6,901 nt of DNA from Nanobdellota archaeon (GTDB lineage: Archaea; Nanobdellota; Nanobdellia; Pacearchaeales; GW2011-AR1). The stretch is taken from the NCBI GenBank assembly GCA_030640565.1, contig DAOWJD010000023.1:1-6901 (forward strand), read 5' to 3'. Positions 5,750 to 6,901 of this stretch are shown piece after piece. The translations under genes and the position numbers were made by a program. Below the pieces are notes generated by a model that saw only the letters and a list, made by a program, of their open reading frames with translations, was not told the origin of the DNA and did not search any database. Each line of letters opens with the position of its first letter. The first letter of the stretch is position 1.

Positions 5750-5758
5750 ATATAAATA
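5750..5758 (+). promoter_or_regulatory. TATA box of the 94-aa gene
   Basis: ATATAAATA is centred about 26 bp before ATG 5781 and preceded by the purine-rich AAGGAAG. Predicted leaderless start. Confidence 0.55.
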
Positions 5759-5780
5759 GCTAAAATCATTAATTTAGAGA

Positions 5781-6065
5781 ATGTCAGAAAAAGAAGTCAA
5801 GTTTGTTATGTGGCATATCATAATAAGGCTACAAAACATGAGAAAATGGGGAGGCGCACACTCTGAATTGAAAAGAGTTGTAAAAAGCCTGCCTTCTCAA
5901 TACACAGAACGTCCTCAAGGCAAAAAGTTAATCAAAAAAGCAATAAAAAATCTGACAAATTTAGGTTTTATTGGAATTTACAAAAAAACAGAAGAAGATC
6001 ATACATCTCTTAATCCAAGAAAAACAAAAGAAATCAGAGATTTTGTTAGGAAAGTTAGAGGATGA
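5781..6065 (+). CDS. Small basic protein, possible winged-helix fold, function unknown
   Basis: A 94-aa, strongly basic protein. An initial helix (residues 4-21, KEVKFVMWHIIIRLQNMR) is followed by WGGAHSELKRVVKSLPSQ, a second helix-rich stretch (49-62, KLIKKAIKNLTNLG), a short hydrophobic strand (FIGIYK) and a C-terminal helix (78-93). The helix / Lys-rich helix / strand order would suit a small winged helix or nucleic acid-binding domain, but I do not recognise a named family. I have only an impression of similar short proteins in DPANN archaea. It is divergently transcribed from the winged-helix regulator, with a good TATA box placed for a leaderless start. It ends 12 nt before the broken pilin copy on the other strand. 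Confidence 0.6.
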   Translation: MSEKEVKFVMWHIIIRLQNMRKWGGAHSELKRVVKSLPSQYTERPQGKKLIKKAIKNLTNLGFIGIYKKTEEDHTSLNPRKTKEIRDFVRKVRG

Positions 6066-6077
6066 GAAATAGCGCAC

Positions 6078-6176
6078 TTAACTTCTGGCGCGAGACATAG
6101 ACACGGTGTTTAGTGTAGCCAGAACAACCGCAGATATCAAATAAAACTGGCCAGTTTTATCCCCTCTTTTTACCAT
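6078..6176 (-). pseudogene. Truncated 5' copy of the small pilin gene
   Basis: The reverse strand encodes only 32 residues from ATG 6176 to TAA 6078, starting MVKRGDKTGQFYLISAVVL. This aligns with the first ~22 residues of the 3709-4227 protein (MKRGCKKAQFYLISAVVIATL), then diverges abruptly after ATL into NTVSMSRARS and a stop. The signal/cleavage motif (TG before QFYL) is, if anything, more canonical than in the intact gene. The upstream 42 nt are also duplicated. This looks like the 5' end of a duplicated pilin gene whose remainder was lost or replaced. Expression of a 32-aa peptide is possible because the TATA box and start codon are intact. Confidence 0.7.
6083..6124. repeat. 7-bp inverted repeat in a G+C-rich junction segment
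   Basis: TTCTGGC (6083-6089) and GCCAGAA (6118-6124) are perfect inverted copies separated by 28 nt. The segment 6071-6125 has 28 G+C of 55 bases, clearly richer than the flanking A+T-rich DNA. It lies at the breakpoint where homology to the pilin gene ends. It could be a junction left by recombination or a loosely folding hairpin. Confidence 0.4.
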
Positions 6177-6215
6177 GAAGGAAATAAAGAAAAAGAGTTT
6201 ATTAAATTAGTGTTT
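6174..6215 (-). repeat. Second copy of the pilin promoter/start block
   Basis: Matches 4225-4266 at 34 of 42 positions, including a TATA element (6198-6205) with identical 25-26 bp spacing to the ATG. Its TAA also serves as the stop codon of the Tat-signal gene upstream. Confidence 0.75.
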
Positions 6216-6620
6216 ATAGAAGGAACCTTTTACATAAGGAGTCTCTTCCCTTCTTTTAATAGCCTCCATTCCAGCTTCATAATCTCTTAAAGTTCTTTTT
6301 AATGCGTGTAAACTTAGGTGATAATTTGTAGGATTGATAATATCTTCATTTTCATCTATTATGTCAGGATTGTGTTCATGATCATCATAATCCCTTATTC
6401 GCATAAAAGCAATAACATGATTTCCTCTAGAGGAATTTTTAGGACGTATTTTTTTTGCCAGTTGATAAATTTTTTTAAGAGTTTTGCTATATTCTTTTGT
6501 TTCCCAAAATTTTCCTTCCAATTCCTTTTTGGAATAACCAACTAAACCAAGGAGACCAATTCCTGCCAGACCTTTTAAAGAAGTGCTTACAAAATCTCTT
6601 CTTGAATGTGTTTTCTTCAT
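6207..6620 (-). CDS. Small protein with twin-arginine (Tat) signal, function unknown
   Basis: A 137-aa protein from ATG 6620. The N-terminus has a Tat motif S6-R-R-D-F10-V followed by a moderately hydrophobic, glycine-rich stretch (16-29, KGLAGIGLLGLVGY). This predicts export of a folded protein by TatABC, or retention as a membrane anchor since no clear A-x-A cleavage site follows. The exported part is highly charged, with an acidic/His segment (77-92, RDYDDHEHNPDIIDEN) and a Lys/Arg C-terminus. No cysteines or known cofactor motifs are seen, and I do not recognise the family. The frame is open to an ATG at 6707, but that extension overlaps the SRP RNA and lies upstream of the TATA box, and a Tat signal should begin near Met 6620. 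The stop lies inside the duplicated pilin promoter block, so the C-terminus may have been reshaped by that duplication. Confidence 0.65.
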   Translation of the reverse strand: MKKTHSRRDFVSTSLKGLAGIGLLGLVGYSKKELEGKFWETKEYSKTLKKIYQLAKKIRPKNSSRGNHVIAFMRIRDYDDHEHNPDIIDENEDIINPTNYHLSLHALKRTLRDYEAGMEAIKRREETPYVKGSFYKH

Positions 6621-6641
6621 AAAAGTCTGCTTATTTATTAA

Positions 6642-6650
6642 TTTATAAAA
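6642..6650 (-). promoter_or_regulatory. TATA box of the Tat-signal gene
   Basis: Minus-strand TTTTATAAA is centred about 26 bp upstream of ATG 6620, supporting that start and a leaderless message. It lies just downstream of the SRP RNA 3' region. Confidence 0.5.
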
Positions 6651-6669
6651 ATTTATGTGGTACAGAATA

Positions 6670-6901
6670 ACAAATGTAGACCCGGAAGCTAGCTCAAAGT
6701 TTACCAAAAAGCTACCTTTATTCTTCCTCAGTTCTGCACCCCGCTAAGCATCTAAACAAATGTTTAGGGCTGCTCCGATCAAGGCCTGACCCGTTTCGCA
6801 TATGCAAGATCAAAGCGGACAAAACGTCAACGTCCAAACAAAGACTTTTCAACGCACTAATCACGCACTTCCTTGCAGTCTGCCATAAAGCCCGTTTGCA
6901 A
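6670..6901 (-). ncRNA. Signal recognition particle RNA (3' part, 5' end beyond window)
   Basis: The minus strand carries the SRP helix 8 core: GGGUCAGGCC at 6792-6783, a UUGAUC loop at 6782-6777, and GGAGCAGCCC at 6776-6767. The conserved symmetric-loop strands CAGG and AGCA are intact for binding the SRP54/Ffh M domain. The flanks pair as a long rod like helix 5: AAAC 6796-6793 with GUUU 6757-6754; GCAU 6805-6802 with AUGC 6751-6748; CCGCU 6818-6814 with AGCGG 6745-6741; GUUUUG 6825-6820 with CAGAAC 6736-6731; CUUUGUUU 6843-6836 with GAAUAAAG 6723-6716; AAAAG 6849-6845 with CUUUU 6711-6707; GGAAG 6872-6868 with CUUCC 6688-6684; AGAC 6881-6878 with GUCU 6681-6678. The role is targeting membrane and secreted proteins co-translationally. 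The apical loop is not the usual GNRA, and only 21 nt separate helix 5 from helix 8, leaving little room for archaeal helix 6. The 3' end position is approximate. Confidence 0.8.

Noticed and set aside
6071..6176. tRNA or mobile-element end in the G+C-rich segment
   Set aside because: No cloverleaf, T-loop or transposase remnant could be made out; only the 7-bp inverted repeat and the pilin fragment are supported.
6318..6545. 75-aa plus-strand open frame
   Set aside because: Antisense to the Tat-signal gene and rich in Ile/Phe as expected for a shadow frame.
6621..6707. 29-residue N-terminal extension of the Tat-signal protein
   Set aside because: It overlaps the SRP RNA, lies upstream of the TATA box and would bury the twin-arginine motif about 36 residues from the N-terminus.
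6753..6766. TAAACA/TGTTTA inverted repeat as an operator or independent hairpin
   Set aside because: It falls inside the SRP RNA just after helix 8, where the GUUU half can pair with AAAC on the other side of the rod; RNA structure explains it.

Overview
The window looks like low-G+C archaeal DNA, most likely from a DPANN-type lineage (Woesearchaeales/Pacearchaeota-like). Three things point that way. Several proteins start with archaeal class III (type IV pilin/archaellin) signal peptides. Nearly every gene has an archaeal TATA box (TTTATA/TTTATTAA type) about 25 bp upstream of its start codon, so most mRNAs are probably leaderless. There is also an AbrB/PIN (VapBC) pair and a Tat-dependent protein. 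The lineage is inferred from protein style, not from a marker gene.

Left part (1-4227, nearly all minus strand): a type IV pilus-like locus. In transcription order it holds a small pilin-like protein (3709-4227) coupled by 1 nt to a large cysteine-rich pilin-like protein (2574-3707), then two paralogous pilins (2052-2531 and 1495-2028), each with its own TATA box. After an unrelated plus-strand gene of unknown function (1085-1483) comes a pilin with a QIWVE-type class III signal (381-956). It is followed 2 nt later by the N-terminal 126 residues of a secretion/pilus-assembly ATPase that runs off the left edge. The ATPase presumably powers assembly of some or all of these pilins.

Middle part (4258-6065): an accessory/regulatory block. 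A VapBC toxin-antitoxin operon has a tandem 13-bp repeat over its predicted transcription start. Next is a two-gene unit of a winged-helix protein and a DUF2283-type protein, and a divergent 94-aa gene of unknown function.

Right part (6078-6901): a Tat-signal protein of unknown function, followed in the direction of transcription by a broken second copy of the promoter and first codons of the 3709-4227 pilin gene. At the right edge, on the minus strand, is most of a signal recognition particle (SRP) RNA, recognised by its helix 8 core and a long set of complementary helix 5 strands. It appears to lack helix 6 and has a non-GNRA apical loop, which would be unusual for an archaeon. I see no CRISPR array, tRNA, rRNA or intact insertion sequence.
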